A DNA stretch of 64,000 nt from NCBI GenBank assembly GCA_028293325.1, contig JAQGPA010000179.1:27942-91941 (forward strand). The letters run 5' to 3'. Of this stretch, positions 36,520 to 48,100 are shown piece by piece. Source of the stretch: Pedosphaera sp. (lineage in GTDB: Bacteria > Verrucomicrobiota > Verrucomicrobiia > Limisphaerales > Pedosphaeraceae). Both the position numbers and the translations under genes were made by a program. The number at the start of each line of letters is the position of its first letter. Within the stretch, counting starts at the first letter, position 1. The notes below the pieces were generated by a model, which saw nothing but the letters and a program-made list of their open reading frames with translations, did not search any database and had not been told where the DNA came from.

Positions 36520-37443
36520 TTATTCCTGTGGCAACCACCGCGCACCCACAACTCTTTGCCACATCCCCTGCCCCAATGTCACCCCCGTCACGATTAAGAG
36601 CATCGCCAGCCAAAACGTCGGCGTAACCGGTTCCTTCAGGCAGGCCTGCGCCCAAAGCATTGTGCTGAGCGGAATCAGATTATTGAACAGGAACACCTGG
36701 CTGGTCGGCCACTGCCGCAGCGCATTGTTCCAAAGCGCGTAGGCAATCACACCGCCCGCCACAAAACAATATGTTTGCACCAGCACCAGATCCGTCCGCC
36801 AGACCAATCCCTTCACCGCAACTTCAATCAGTGCAAACGGCAGCAACCATAACCCCGCCCGCCACATCGTGTGCGCGCTTAGCTCCGCGCCGGAAAGGTC
36901 CGTGCCGAGCGCGCGGCTTTGGCGGCCATATACCGTCCACATCAAGCTCGTGGCAATCCCCAACGCCTCGCCCAGCCACCGGGTCGTCCCCGATTTCAGT
37001 GCCGGCCAGAACAGCACAAACACCCCGGTGACCGCCAGCGCCGCCGCCCCATACCGTTGCGCAGAGCGCCACGTCCGTGCCGGACGCTCTTCCCAAAGCA
37101 ATGCCCAAACCGGCGATGTCCCCAGATACAAGGCCACATGCGTAGCCGACGTAAATTTTAACGCCCAATTGAACACGACGATGTAAACCGCCAGACTGAG
37201 CCCGCCTCGAAACCACAAATCCCGTTTCAGTTGCGCCGACAACGGCGTCAATGTCCCCAGCCACCGCGTCCACCGCATGATGCCCAGCATCAGCAAACCC
37301 GCGCATAGGAACCGCGTGCTGCCCACCCAAATCGGTGGCCAGCTCGCCACCAAGTATTTTGTGGCGGCATTGCTGCCGCCCCAGAGTATGACCACCGTGA
37401 GGAGCGAAATAACAATCGCGCTATTGGATTTCTTTGCAAACAC
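36520..37443 (-). CDS. EamA/DMT family transporter
   Basis: 307 residues, GTG start. Ten hydrophobic segments and two EamA repeats (VVILWGGSNAATKYLV early; AYALWNNALRQWP later) mark a drug/metabolite transporter. Substrate unknown. It precedes the cupin gene by 21 bp. Confidence 0.88.
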   Translation of the reverse strand: MFAKKSNSAIVISLLTVVILWGGSNAATKYLVASWPPIWVGSTRFLCAGLLMLGIMRWTRWLGTLTPLSAQLKRDLWFRGGLSLAVYIVVFNWALKFTSATHVALYLGTSPVWALLWEERPARTWRSAQRYGAAALAVTGVFVLFWPALKSGTTRWLGEALGIATSLMWTVYGRQSRALGTDLSGAELSAHTMWRAGLWLLPFALIEVAVKGLVWRTDLVLVQTYCFVAGGVIAYALWNNALRQWPTSQVFLFNNLIPLSTMLWAQACLKEPVTPTFWLAMLLIVTGVTLGQGMWQRVVGARWLPQE

Positions 37444-37523
37444 GCCCTCAGTAAGCCGTCCGCCCGCCGGTCATGCAATCGCAATTTCAATTGACCGCTG
37501 CATTCAGGCGATTAACTTTGCGC

Positions 37524-37898
37524 ATGGATCATGCACCTGGTTTTCTAAACATTGTCGAGGAAGCACGCCCCCGCGTGAAGGAAATTACCCTTGAAGAAGC
37601 CCGTGAACGGCTGACAAAAAATCCGCAAGCTGTTTTGGTTGATGTACGGGAGGATTCAGAATGGCTCAAAGGACGTGCCACCGAGGCAAAACATTTGGGA
37701 AAGGGGGTCTTGGAGCGCGACTTGGAGGGAATGATCCCTGATCCCAATACCGAACTGATCATGTATTGCGGCGGCGGCTACCGTTCGATTCTTGCAGCCG
37801 ACAACGCTCAAAAAATGGGATATAGAAAGGTTTACTCCCTCATTGGCGGGTACAAGGCGATGGTGCAGGCGAAATGGCCGATGAAATCCGAAGGTTAG
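37524..37898 (+). CDS. Rhodanese-like domain protein
   Basis: About 124 residues from the ATG at 37524 (MDHAPGFLNIVEEARPRV). Single rhodanese domain with VDVREDSEW and the active Cys in MYCGGGYRS. Sulfur-transfer or protein-interaction role; acceptor unknown. An upstream start at 37473 is possible. Divergent from the EamA gene and convergent with the GNAT/aminotransferase gene. Confidence 0.9.
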   Translation: MDHAPGFLNIVEEARPRVKEITLEEARERLTKNPQAVLVDVREDSEWLKGRATEAKHLGKGVLERDLEGMIPDPNTELIMYCGGGYRSILAADNAQKMGYRKVYSLIGGYKAMVQAKWPMKSEG

Positions 37899-37912
37899 AA
37901 TTTCCATTCCGC

Positions 37913-39574
37913 TTACGAACTCTCCGCAGTATTGGAGGTCGCAGCATCCTGGCCGGTCTTATGAGATGGCGCGCGGCGAAAGCAAATCCGGTTCAGATGG
38001 TTTAAAAGTGCCACGATTTTTTCCCGGGTGAATTCACCCATTAGGCAGATTTGAATCCAGTTTTCCCGGCGCAGATACTCACTATTGTAACTGAGGAGAA
38101 ATCCGGCCTCCTGAAGCTGGCCGCCGACTTTCGAGGAATTTAATTTCGATGACAGGGCAATCGTTATTACTGCCGGTGAAGTTTCAGAATCCGAGCCCAC
38201 GAGATTTAAACCCATTTCACGTAATTTCGGGCGCAACCATTCCGAGGTTTCAGTCAGCTCGGCAAAACGCTGGGGCCAATCCACGCGCCTGATGGCGGCC
38301 TGAAGCGCGTGAACCAGGTTCGATGAATGAGTAAAGGCGATGCCCTGATGCCGGGCATAAAGCCCAAGATCCAGGTAACGCGGCAGCCGGTTGGCCACCG
38401 ATTCGATGGGATGATGGTAGAATACCATTCCCAGCCCCGGAAACGATCGCAAGCCCTTGCCACTGGCACAAGCTGCCAGGTAAACGCCTTCAAGATTCAC
38501 AGGCACGATGCCAATTGAACTGATGCAATCCAGACACAGCTTGATCTTTCGTGAGGCGCACAGTTCCTTCAAGTCGGTCAAATCATGCAATACACTGGTG
38601 GAAGTTTCACAATGCACGCACCACAACCACGCCGCAGATTTTTCCGCGAGTTTTTGTTCGAGAACTGTAAAATCAAAGGGTTTGCCCTGAGGAAATTCAC
38701 AGATATCAAAGTTGAGCCCGAACCGCCGGGCATGGTCGGCCAGCCGCTCACCGAATTCGCCGCTGACCAGAACGAAGCCACGACCCGGTTCGAGGGATAA
38801 TTGAGCGGCGATCACGTCATTGGCCAGGGTGCCTGAACCGAGCAATATCTCGACATTTTGCGCACTGGTAAGCTGACACAGTTGCTGTTTAGTCGACTGA
38901 AATTCGGCCATGAACGCGTCACACCGGTGAGATTCCGGGGGTTGCTCAAAAGCGCGGCGAACCGTCCGGCTGACTGTAACCGGTCCGGGAAGAAAATTGA
39001 CAGTGGCGCGTTGAAAGTTACGCGAGGTCGTGCTGAGCAAGTCCCGGACGCCGGCTTCGAATGACTCGATGCTCAGGTACATGGGCTGAAACTGCGCGCC
39101 CTCATTGCCGACCAGCGGGCCGAAAGGGATAAAACCGAGATGATGATAAAGTTTTCGCTGGCGCGTGGTGCCGGAAATGAGACCCATGTCATAACCGTGT
39201 TCGACAAAATGCTGCCACACCAGCGCCAAGAGACCTTGAAAGACCTGGCCGGTGCGAAAGTTCTTGTCCACCGCCAGGAGTCGGACTTCACATAGGGAGC
39301 GACCGGGAGGAAGATAGGAATCGAGATGGGGAAGTTTTTGATCCAGGGAGAAAGGGCGTTTGCCCCGCACAGCCAGCATGCCCACCAACTTGCGGTTGCT
39401 CAGACAGATGAGATAAGTGTTTTCCGCATGAAATTTGTCCACCAACCGTTGATTGGGCGAAGGATGATGTTGCGGGATTTCCTCCACGAAAGTCTTGTGG
39501 TTGAGCTGATGAATCAGGTCAATTTCCCAATCTTCCGTGGCAACCTTGAATACGAGTGGTGAGCGAAGTTCCAT
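37913..39574 (-). CDS. Fused acyltransferase-like GNAT and class V aminotransferase
   Basis: About 553 residues from the ATG at 39574, 4 bp after the plsY stop. Residues 1 to about 190 are a GNAT-fold domain. It has the layout of N-acyl amino acid or acyl-homoserine-lactone synthase-like enzymes (NHKTFVEEIPQHHPSPNQRLVDKF, then SLCEVRLLAVDKNFRTGQVFQGLL). The rest is a class V PLP enzyme of the alanine-glyoxylate aminotransferase type, with FLPGPVTVSRTV, LGSGTLANDVIA and PLP lysine in ASGKGLRSFPGLGMVF. The fusion implies that an amine or amino acid made or used by the second domain is acylated by the first. Coupling with plsY hints at lipid-related chemistry; the product is unknown. Confidence 0.82.
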   Translation of the reverse strand: MELRSPLVFKVATEDWEIDLIHQLNHKTFVEEIPQHHPSPNQRLVDKFHAENTYLICLSNRKLVGMLAVRGKRPFSLDQKLPHLDSYLPPGRSLCEVRLLAVDKNFRTGQVFQGLLALVWQHFVEHGYDMGLISGTTRQRKLYHHLGFIPFGPLVGNEGAQFQPMYLSIESFEAGVRDLLSTTSRNFQRATVNFLPGPVTVSRTVRRAFEQPPESHRCDAFMAEFQSTKQQLCQLTSAQNVEILLGSGTLANDVIAAQLSLEPGRGFVLVSGEFGERLADHARRFGLNFDICEFPQGKPFDFTVLEQKLAEKSAAWLWCVHCETSTSVLHDLTDLKELCASRKIKLCLDCISSIGIVPVNLEGVYLAACASGKGLRSFPGLGMVFYHHPIESVANRLPRYLDLGLYARHQGIAFTHSSNLVHALQAAIRRVDWPQRFAELTETSEWLRPKLREMGLNLVGSDSETSPAVITIALSSKLNSSKVGGQLQEAGFLLSYNSEYLRRENWIQICLMGEFTREKIVALLNHLNRICFRRAPSHKTGQDAATSNTAESS

Positions 39575-39578
39575 GGTT

Positions 39579-40232
39579 TTATTTGAATGATTGGTTGGTT
39601 TTGGCCTGGGTGGATCGTCGCGCAACAATGTTGGCAACCTCCTCCGCCACATTTTTTCGGTGTGCCAGCAGCACCAGGCCGGCCAGGGGCAAAAGTATAA
39701 TCACCTGCCATGCCTCGCGCCCTAAAAAGATCGCGGCGACCGGAATCAAGGCGAACGCCAGCAACCCGCTCAAGGTGCCCCGGCGCAAGATGCAAAAAAC
39801 TCCCGTAAAAATGCCGGCGAATGCCAGGGCCAGGGGGAAATCGTAAATCACCAGCGCCCCGATCGATGTTGCAATACCCTTCCCTCCGCCAAAACCCAAC
39901 TGCAAAGGCCAGATATGCCCCATGACCACTGCCAGCATGGCGAAAGCGGCCAGGTGATCATCCCTGGTAAAGTGACGGGTGACCCAGACGGCGCCAGCCC
40001 CTTTGGCAAAATCCACAGACAGAGTCAGCAGAAATCCCGGCGCCCCCGCAATGCGGCCAACATTTCTGGCTCCGGCGTTACCGCTGCCCAATTCCCGTAT
40101 GTCCTGCCCCAAACGAAAGCGAATGAGATAATAACCGGTGGAGAAGCAGCCAAGGATGTAACTACCCAGGCAAACGACAATAAGGTGGCTCGGAGGCGAA
40201 GACGTCCCGAATATCTGTTCAATCCACAACAT
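39579..40232 (-). CDS. plsY: Glycerol-3-phosphate acyltransferase PlsY
   Basis: About 217 residues from the ATG at 40232 (MLWIEQIFGTSSPPSH), family length. Five or more transmembrane helices. Family motifs: LGSGNAGARNVGRIAG, GHIWPLQLGFGGGKGIATSIG and a final HRKNVAE. It transfers acyl from acyl-phosphate to glycerol-3-phosphate in the membrane, the first step in phospholipid synthesis. The acyltransferase/aminotransferase fusion follows at once. A frame reaching 40328 adds 32 residues before the family start. Confidence 0.93.
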   Translation of the reverse strand: MLWIEQIFGTSSPPSHLIVVCLGSYILGCFSTGYYLIRFRLGQDIRELGSGNAGARNVGRIAGAPGFLLTLSVDFAKGAGAVWVTRHFTRDDHLAAFAMLAVVMGHIWPLQLGFGGGKGIATSIGALVIYDFPLALAFAGIFTGVFCILRRGTLSGLLAFALIPVAAIFLGREAWQVIILLPLAGLVLLAHRKNVAEEVANIVARRSTQAKTNQSFK

Positions 40233-40361
40233 ATAATCGATTTCAACCTTTAGCGCCGCCGCATTGTTTATTCCGAACCAAACACGACTTTCCTGAATAA
40301 CTTTGCGGAAAACCCTATAGCAGCCCAAACAAGAGCGTTAATCCTAAAAAATGCTTCACCC

Positions 40362-40378
40362 ATCGATTAAATCGATGC
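40362..40378. promoter_or_regulatory. Inverted repeat upstream of plsY
   Basis: CATCGATT-A-AATCGATG is an 8-bp perfect inverted repeat in the 291-bp gap between the ABC transporter stop and the plsY start. A T-run on the minus strand follows after nine bases, so it could be a weak terminator of the NRPS operon or an operator for plsY. Nothing else is seen in the gap. Confidence 0.3.
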
Positions 40379-40523
40379 TCCTGCGCACTCAGGGTTGTCG
40401 ATGGAAGACCGTAGCCGTCTGTCAGACTATGGCGAGACATTTTTTACGAATGGGAGACGATTGGGAAACGAAAAGCCCTCCATGTCGGCGGGATGGTGCT
40501 CCGCAGGCAATCGGGGTGAACCG

Positions 40524-42182
40524 TTAATCCGCGGTGTGAAGCAACGGATCCAGCCCATCGGCGGTTTGAGCAAAGCCTTCCAATTGACCGTAATCGAGTT
40601 TCATCAGGCGATCGGCAACATGGAAATATTTATCATCGTGCGTAATAACGAGCACCGTCTTGCCGCGGGCTTTGAGTTCCGGCAGCAGTTGCAGATAAAA
40701 CACGGCTTTAAATTGAGGGTCCTGATCCGAGGCCCACTCATCAAATAAATAAAACGGGCGATCCTCGAGATACGCGGTCAGCAGGGCGAGGCGTTTGCGC
40801 TGTCCCTGAGAAACCGCAATGGTGGAGAGCGCGCCATTTTTGATGGTGACTTTGTGGTCGAGATGCAGCTGCGCGAGATAATCGACTGCCTGCGCATCGA
40901 GATTGGGGTTGTTCAAGCCAAGCAAGCTGTCAAAGAGATAGAAATCGGCGAAGACGGCGGAGAATATTTGCCGGTAATCGTCGCGATTATGGTTTTCAAT
41001 CCGGACGCCATTCAAGCGAATCTCGCCGGCCTCAGGCAAATAAAGCCCGGCAATAATCTTGGCGAGCGTGGACTTGCCGCTCCCATTGCCGCCGACCAGA
41101 AAGACCAATTCACCCTGACTAAAGCTGGCGCTGATGGGGCCAAGCACGAAGTTTGCATCCTCTCTTTCGTAATGATAGGAATGCATAACCCCGCTCAACT
41201 CCAGACTGCGGAACGGCTCCGTCAAAGTCCGTGCGGAAGAATATTCCTCCTTGGGGGCTGCCGCCAGTGAAACACCTAATTTTTCCACCCGCTGCAGTGC
41301 AACATTCGCCCGGCCGAAAAGCGAAAAGCTGCTCATTACCCCCGCCAAAGGCCCCATTAAATAGAGGATGGTAATGACGTAGCCCGTGAGGGTCGGGATG
41401 CTAACGGGTCTTATTGCAGGCAGCAGAAAAAGAATTAATCCCACCAGCAGATAGAACAGCATGTGGCTCCAATTCTGGACGATGATGAACCGGGATTCCG
41501 CGGCCACGTTATGCCGGGCGAAAGCTTCCGTGCTCTGCTGAACATGTTGAGCGAGAAACACGGCGCGCCGGTTGCGATGCAGTTTGAGTTCCTTAATACC
41601 TTCAGTAAGGGCGCGGAAATGGCCATATAACCGGTCTTCCTCCTCCCGCGCGCGGGTGAGGCAGCCAAATGCGCTCCGCATCAACAAGCGATAACTAATT
41701 CCACCCAGAACGATCAGGACCATCATGCCCAGGAGAATTTGCCAGGATAGCCAACCGAGGTAAGCCGAACCGCCCAGAAGAATCGCCACATTAACCGTGA
41801 TGATTGGAAATGCCAGCAGCGCCTGGGTGATATTAAAGACGTCATCCGTCAGCGCCACAAGAATGGCGGGGGCGCCGATTTCCTCCAACTGCCGCAACGG
41901 CACACTCAGGACTTTGCGGATCAAATCGCGCCGCAAGCCGCTGGCTGCGTTTTGCGCATAACGGACCAGAAAGAATTGCGAAATATAATTGGTGGCGAGT
42001 TTCCCGAAGGTGAGCGCCACGAAGCAAACGCCCAGAAACTTGAGTGACGAGGACGGATGATTTAGAACCTTGTTTACGACCGCAATGAGACCCGCATTAC
42101 AAGCGCCGCTTAAGAGAGCCGTCAATACGGTGAAGACGACGATGCCACGACAGGTCCGAACGAAGAATCGGAGTAGATTCAT
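40524..42182 (-). CDS. Cyclic-peptide-type ABC exporter (SyrD/PvdE-like)
   Basis: 552 residues: an N-terminal six-helix transmembrane domain (about 1-310) and an ATPase domain (about 340-545) with Walker A VGGNGSGKST, signature-like VSQGQRKRLAL and Walker B FYLFDEWASDQDP. This matches the cyclic-peptide/siderophore exporter family, usually next to peptide synthetase genes. The start overlaps the NRPS stop by 4 bp (ATGA), so the two are translationally coupled, and this is very likely the exporter of the NRPS product. Confidence 0.93.
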   Translation of the reverse strand: MNLLRFFVRTCRGIVVFTVLTALLSGACNAGLIAVVNKVLNHPSSSLKFLGVCFVALTFGKLATNYISQFFLVRYAQNAASGLRRDLIRKVLSVPLRQLEEIGAPAILVALTDDVFNITQALLAFPIITVNVAILLGGSAYLGWLSWQILLGMMVLIVLGGISYRLLMRSAFGCLTRAREEEDRLYGHFRALTEGIKELKLHRNRRAVFLAQHVQQSTEAFARHNVAAESRFIIVQNWSHMLFYLLVGLILFLLPAIRPVSIPTLTGYVITILYLMGPLAGVMSSFSLFGRANVALQRVEKLGVSLAAAPKEEYSSARTLTEPFRSLELSGVMHSYHYEREDANFVLGPISASFSQGELVFLVGGNGSGKSTLAKIIAGLYLPEAGEIRLNGVRIENHNRDDYRQIFSAVFADFYLFDSLLGLNNPNLDAQAVDYLAQLHLDHKVTIKNGALSTIAVSQGQRKRLALLTAYLEDRPFYLFDEWASDQDPQFKAVFYLQLLPELKARGKTVLVITHDDKYFHVADRLMKLDYGQLEGFAQTADGLDPLLHTAD

Positions 42183-45100
42183 ATTTTGGTCATTCCCTTT
42201 TCGGCAGTGTCTGCCGAGTGCTTTTCGGCAAGGCAGGCGCTCAGTTCTCCGGCCAAAGACCGGACGGCCGGTTCCATGAAAATACTTTCATGGGAACCCG
42301 GCACCAATTTTACGTCCACGCCGCCGGCGACAAGTTCCCGCCAACCGAAATCATTTTCGAGAGAGCAAAACAGTGGCTGGCCACGGGTTCGGAAAAGGGT
42401 CACCCGGCCGGCATAGGGCCGTGAAACATGCGCGGTCAACGCGTTTAAATGGAGTTGCCAAAGCCTGAGTTCATGCTCCGGAAAATTGGACAAATCGATA
42501 ATTTCCTCCAAATCGACCTCAACCGGACCGGCGCCACGCTGAAACAGCCGGCGCCGCAACTTTCGACGCCAGGCGCGAATCTTGCGGAAAAAGAATTCCC
42601 GCTGGTCTTCAGGTTTTGATTTTAAGAAATCATCAAACCAATAGTAAAAGTTCACAGCGAATTTGATGGCGAAGCCGGGACGCCACCATTTCATCTGTTC
42701 ATAGCTGCCGTTGGCCGGAGAACTGTCCAGCAGGGCCACCAAGGACACGACTTCCCCTTCGGCTTGCAATTGGCAGGCCATCTCATAGGCCACATTGCCA
42801 CCGAAACAATAGCCGCCCAACTGGTACGGCCCCTGTTTCTGAAGCCGGCGCACTTGCCGCACGTAGAAGGCCGCCATGTCCTCGAGACAGGCAAATTCCT
42901 CGGCGCCGCTCAATGCCCTTGATTTGATGCCATAAACCGGTTGGTCCGAGCCCAGGTGCGCCGCCAAATTGGCATAGCCCCAGAGCACATCCCCGCCCGC
43001 ACCATGAATAAGGAAGAGCGGCGGTTTGGAACCTTGGGATTGAATGGCCACCACCGAGGATCGGGCGGCACCGGATTGCTGGCATAAAGCCTCGGCCAAC
43101 TGTTCCACAGTCGAATTTTGAAACAAGGTCACCAAGGGTAGCTTGCGGCCCGTTTGCTTCTCAACCTCCGCAAACAGGCGAACGGCCAGCAATGAGTGTC
43201 CGCCCAATTCGAAGAAGTTGTCGTGGACCCCCACGCGTTCGAGCCGCAGCAAGTCCTCCCAAATTTTACAAAGCATTTCCTCCGTATCGGAGCGCGGGGC
43301 GATATAGGCACGCTGATCAGCAGAACGGGAAATTGACTTCGCCTCAATGGCCCGGAGAATGCGAGTGGGATCATAGGATTCCAAGGCAATCCGTCGATAG
43401 GGTAAAACCTTTAGGGTTCGGGTGGCAGGAGCCGAGATTTGCTTTTGCGGGGCACCCGGTGAAATTGGGACTTCCGATTTTAGGCCGGCAAGACTATTGG
43501 GATTTAGCGTCAGCTTGGAGGCAAATTCCGCCGGAATCCGATAAACATAGCCGCCATTCAAGCCCTGGCGGAATTGACCGGCCACAGTTTCGAGAAAATT
43601 GAAGGCCGGCTGGTTCTTAGGCGAGGGCACAAAGTGAAGATCAACCCGGGCCATCCCCCGCCGCAAAGCAAGTTTTCCCAATCGAGCCACCAACTGATGC
43701 TCCACTCCGCGGCCCAAAACCCGGCAACTTAACAAAAACGTGTCAACGGCGAGCGCATCCCCGGTCATTTCATAAATGATGACACCGACCATGCCATATT
43801 CACCGAAACGGTCAGTGACGGAAATGGCGAGCAATTTTAGTTTGCCGGATTGACGAAGGATTTGGAGTTCGCCCTCTGTACGGCGGCGGGTAGTGAAATT
43901 AAATTGATTGGTGCGCTGCAGCAGTTGTGCTGCGCGCATGAGCTGGCTATTGATCAAGGTGGCCATCCCGACTTTGAGATCAAGACTGGCCAGAAAATCC
44001 GACAAACTGGAAAATTCCGTCCGAAACTGCTCGCGTTGCTGGTTTTGCTGATAGAGCGCAGACCGCTGCCGATCTTCAGCGGAGAGTTTCAAATGATCAA
44101 ACACCCAGCAATGTTTCAGAAATTGTGGAATCAACTCCGGCTCTCCCGGAAGCTGAAGGGTAAGCACACCTGGACAATTGGCTTCCACCTCCGCGCATTC
44201 CACAGGGTTATCATCAATAAAAATAAAGCTGTCCAATCCCAGTTGCAGTTCATTCGCCAGGGATTTGATGTTCTCGGACTTGGGCCGCCAATTAATGCGC
44301 CAGGCCGCAAAGTGCTCCCGCCGCAGTGGCATCTCGAGATGTTGACCAAAGACGGCCGTGACATCCTCCTCGTTGTTCTTGCTGCACAAGCATAACAGCA
44401 TGCCCGCATGATATTGTGCCCGCATGAATTCCTGCAACGCCTGCCGGGGCGCATCGAGCTCGATCCCCTTCGCCCCATCCTCCCCGCATACCCCCGCCCA
44501 GAGGGTTTGGTCACAATCCAAAACGATGACCTTAAAAACATATCTTTTTAAGGCGTGGAATTTACGGGCAATCATGGTGCCCAAAGCGGTGAAGAAAAGC
44601 GGCGTGTAAGGGACCCGCCCGAGCTCCTCGGTTCGCGGATCGTAATACTCGGGCACAGGATACAACTGGTCCAACTCCTGCGGAGTCACAAGATATACGC
44701 CATTCATTAATTCCAGTTCAGCGGACAGTCTCGCCAGCGCCCGCTGATGGATCACAGCTGAATCATTGAAGGTGCTTTTTGCCGCCGGACAAACGCAAAC
44801 CAGACTGGGAGTGTTGGTGCGGCTATTCAAAACGGCCATGGCTTTGATAAATTCTTCCACGGTCCGATCCAGCCGTGCCATCTGGTTGGCAGGCTCACTC
44901 TGGTTGGCGGCACCTTCGGATTGTTCCCAATCCTCCAGTCGTAACAGAACGACGTTTACACCCCGTTGATTCGTGGCCAACGAGCTGGCAGGATCAAGGA
45001 GTTGTTGGAACACCTGATTGTAAGGCGCAAACTCAATGGTCGCGGGCACTTCCAATTCTTTCATCCAATACTTTAAACTTTCCTCCAAGGGCTCTGCGGT

Positions 45101-48100
45101 GAAAGTGGCGGCAACGACAATGGCCTGCCGGTCCAGTCTCGCTTTTGCAGCCTGAGCCTGAATAACGAGTTCCTGGAATGGATCTAGTTGCGCAATCCGC
45201 GTATTCGGATGCTCAACCAGATGCTTGAGGGTGCTTGCGAATGCGGCCAGCAATTGCGTGATCGTCCCGGCCTCAAACAGGCTGGTCTTATATTCGCAGG
45301 CTAATGTCATCCCAGCGGCGGTTTCTTCCACGATGAAGCGCAGATCCAGCAGGGCTGACTGCGGGTCCACTGGCAGCAACCGGGCCTCCAACGCCTCGGC
45401 TTGCCAGAGTCCGACCGGAAAGTTCTGCAACAACAATGCGACATTATAAATTGGATTTTGTGCCAACCGCCGTTCCGGATTGACTATTTCAACTATCTTT
45501 TCAAAGGGGCAATCCTGGTGTGCCTGCGCAGCCAGAACGGCCCGTTTGACTGCCGCCAGACATTCCCGATTGGTTTGCTCCGTAGCCAACCTGACCCGCA
45601 CCGGGATGAAATTCATGAAGCAACCAATCAAATTCTCGATATCGCGGTGGTTGCGTCCCGCGACAACTGTGCCGATGACCATGTCGGATTGCTCGGTCCA
45701 TTTATGAAGAGTAATGGCCAATGCCGTCATCAATTCCATGAACGGAGTAACGCCTTCGCGCTGACTTTGAACGCGCATGGCTTCAACGATGGTGCCCGGT
45801 AAATTCACAGTCTCCTGCCCGGATACGGATGAATCTGAATGTGCCACATGATCCAGGGGCAATTCCAGAGATGGGGGTGCGCCAGTCAATTCCGCTTTCC
45901 AGAACGAAATCTCACGCTCCAGCATCGGCCCTGGCAAACACTGCTGTTGCCAGTACGCATAATCAGCATATTGCACCGGCAACTCCGCCAACGAAGTTGC
46001 GGAGTTGCCCGCCGAAAAGGAATTATACAAGGAATTCAGTTCATTATAAAAAAGTGCAATCGACCAGCCATCCGAAACAATGTGATGCAGAACTATCACC
46101 AAAATGTGCTCCCGCTCGCCGGAACGCACCAGCGCGCAACGCAGTAATGGTCCTCGCGCCAGATCAAAAGGCCGGCGAACCTCCTCAGTGATGATTTTTT
46201 GCGCTTCCGCCGCACGATTGATTTCAGGCAATTTCCGCAAATCCACCTGCGTAATACGCACTGCATGATCGGTTGAGATGACCTGAGCCGGGTTGCCGTC
46301 TTCAAATGAAATAGTAGTCCGCAATATTTCATGGCGATGAACGATTTCATTGAGGCTGCGCTGCAAGGCATCGAAGTTCAGCAGCCCTCGCAGTTGAATG
46401 GTAAAGGGAACATGGTAAGCATGACCACCCGGTTCCAAACGATCGATAAACCACAAACGACGCTGGACGAACGAAAGCGGCAATCCTGCAGTGCGCGGAA
46501 CCGGCTGCAATGGCGGCACCGGCGACGGGAGATCCTGGCTCCAACGTCCGGCCATAATGCCCTCAGCCAAGGCGGCGATAGTAGGCGCATCAAACAAACT
46601 GGAGAAGGGGAGTTCCACTTTACACGTTTCCCGCACACGGGAAATCACCTGCGCGATGAGCAACGAATGCCCCCCCAATTCAAAAAAATCATCTCTTACT
46701 CCAATCAGCTTGAGATTGAGCACTTCGCGCCAGATTGCTCCGATTTGTTCTTCAATTGGATTTGCGGGGGCAACAAATTCCTCCTCCAGTTCAGGACGGT
46801 CCAGGTCCGGAGCCGGCAAAGCCAGTCGGTTTATCTTTCCGCTGGGAGTCAAAGGCACCGCCGCCAGCAAAACGCAAGCTGATGGGAGCATATAATCCGG
46901 CAGTTTTTCCCTGGCAAAGCGTCGCAATTCGCCAAGAACAACCTTCCCACCCGGTTGAACAACCACATAAACGACCAATCGTTTTTGGCCGGGAATGTCC
47001 TCCCGGGCTGCCACCACGCATTCCCGTACCGCGGGATGCTGCGCAAGCACCGCCTCGATTTCGCCAAGTTCGACGCGATATCCACGTATTTTTACCTGCT
47101 GATCCATGCGTCCGAGGAATTCAATGTTGCCATCGGGAAGCAGGCGTGCCAGATCACCGGTTTTATAGAGGCGCGCACCCGGCCGTGGGCTGAAGGGATC
47201 CGCAATGAATCGTTCGCTGGTTAACTCTGGCTGATGCAAATAGCCACGGGCGAGGCAATCACCACCAATATATAATTCACCCGGTTCGCCCGCCGGCATC
47301 GGAGCGAGTTTCTCAGCCAGCAAATGAATCTGAGTATTGGCAATGGGGCGACCGATGGAGGGCAACGCCAGCCAAGAGGCAGGCGGCCCAACCAGGGTCA
47401 GGGCGGTGACCACATGGCTCTCTGAAGGTCCATACTGGTTGTGCAACGTGCAATTTCCCAACTTTTCAAAGAGCGCAATAATGCCGGGCGTGGTTCGCAA
47501 TTGTTCGCCTGCGGTGATGACCTCGCGCAAACTCATCGGCACGGTTGCGCCATCCGCCATGGCCTCAGCCAGTTGGTTTAGAGCAACGTACGGCAGAAAG
47601 AGACGGCCAATATTTTGTTGGTGAAGGAATTGAGCCAGGCGGATGGAATCACGGCGCAAGGCTTCATCGATCATGACCAACACTCCGCCGCTGCACCAGG
47701 TGGAAAATATTTCCTGGAAGGACACATCAAAGCTGAGCGATGCAAATTGCAAGGTCCGATCCGCCTTGCCCAGCGTGGAATTTTTGAGCTGCCACCAGAT
47801 GAGATTAACCAGTGGCCGATGTTCCATCGCAACCCCTTTGGGTTTGCCGGTGGAACCCGAAGTATAAATCACATAAGCCAGGTTTCGTGAAGTCGCCTTG
47901 GATAAAGGATTTTGATCTGAACAAGCTGCCGGCAATGGCTGATCAAGCCACACGATTGGGCATTGTGTGGGTGGCAGAGAGGGAACCAGTTTTTGTTGTG
48001 TTAAAAGCGCTCCCACGCGTGCGTTTTCAAGCATCAAGGCCAATCGTTCACGGGGGTACGCCGGGTCCAATGGTACATAAGCACCACCCGCCTTGAGTAT

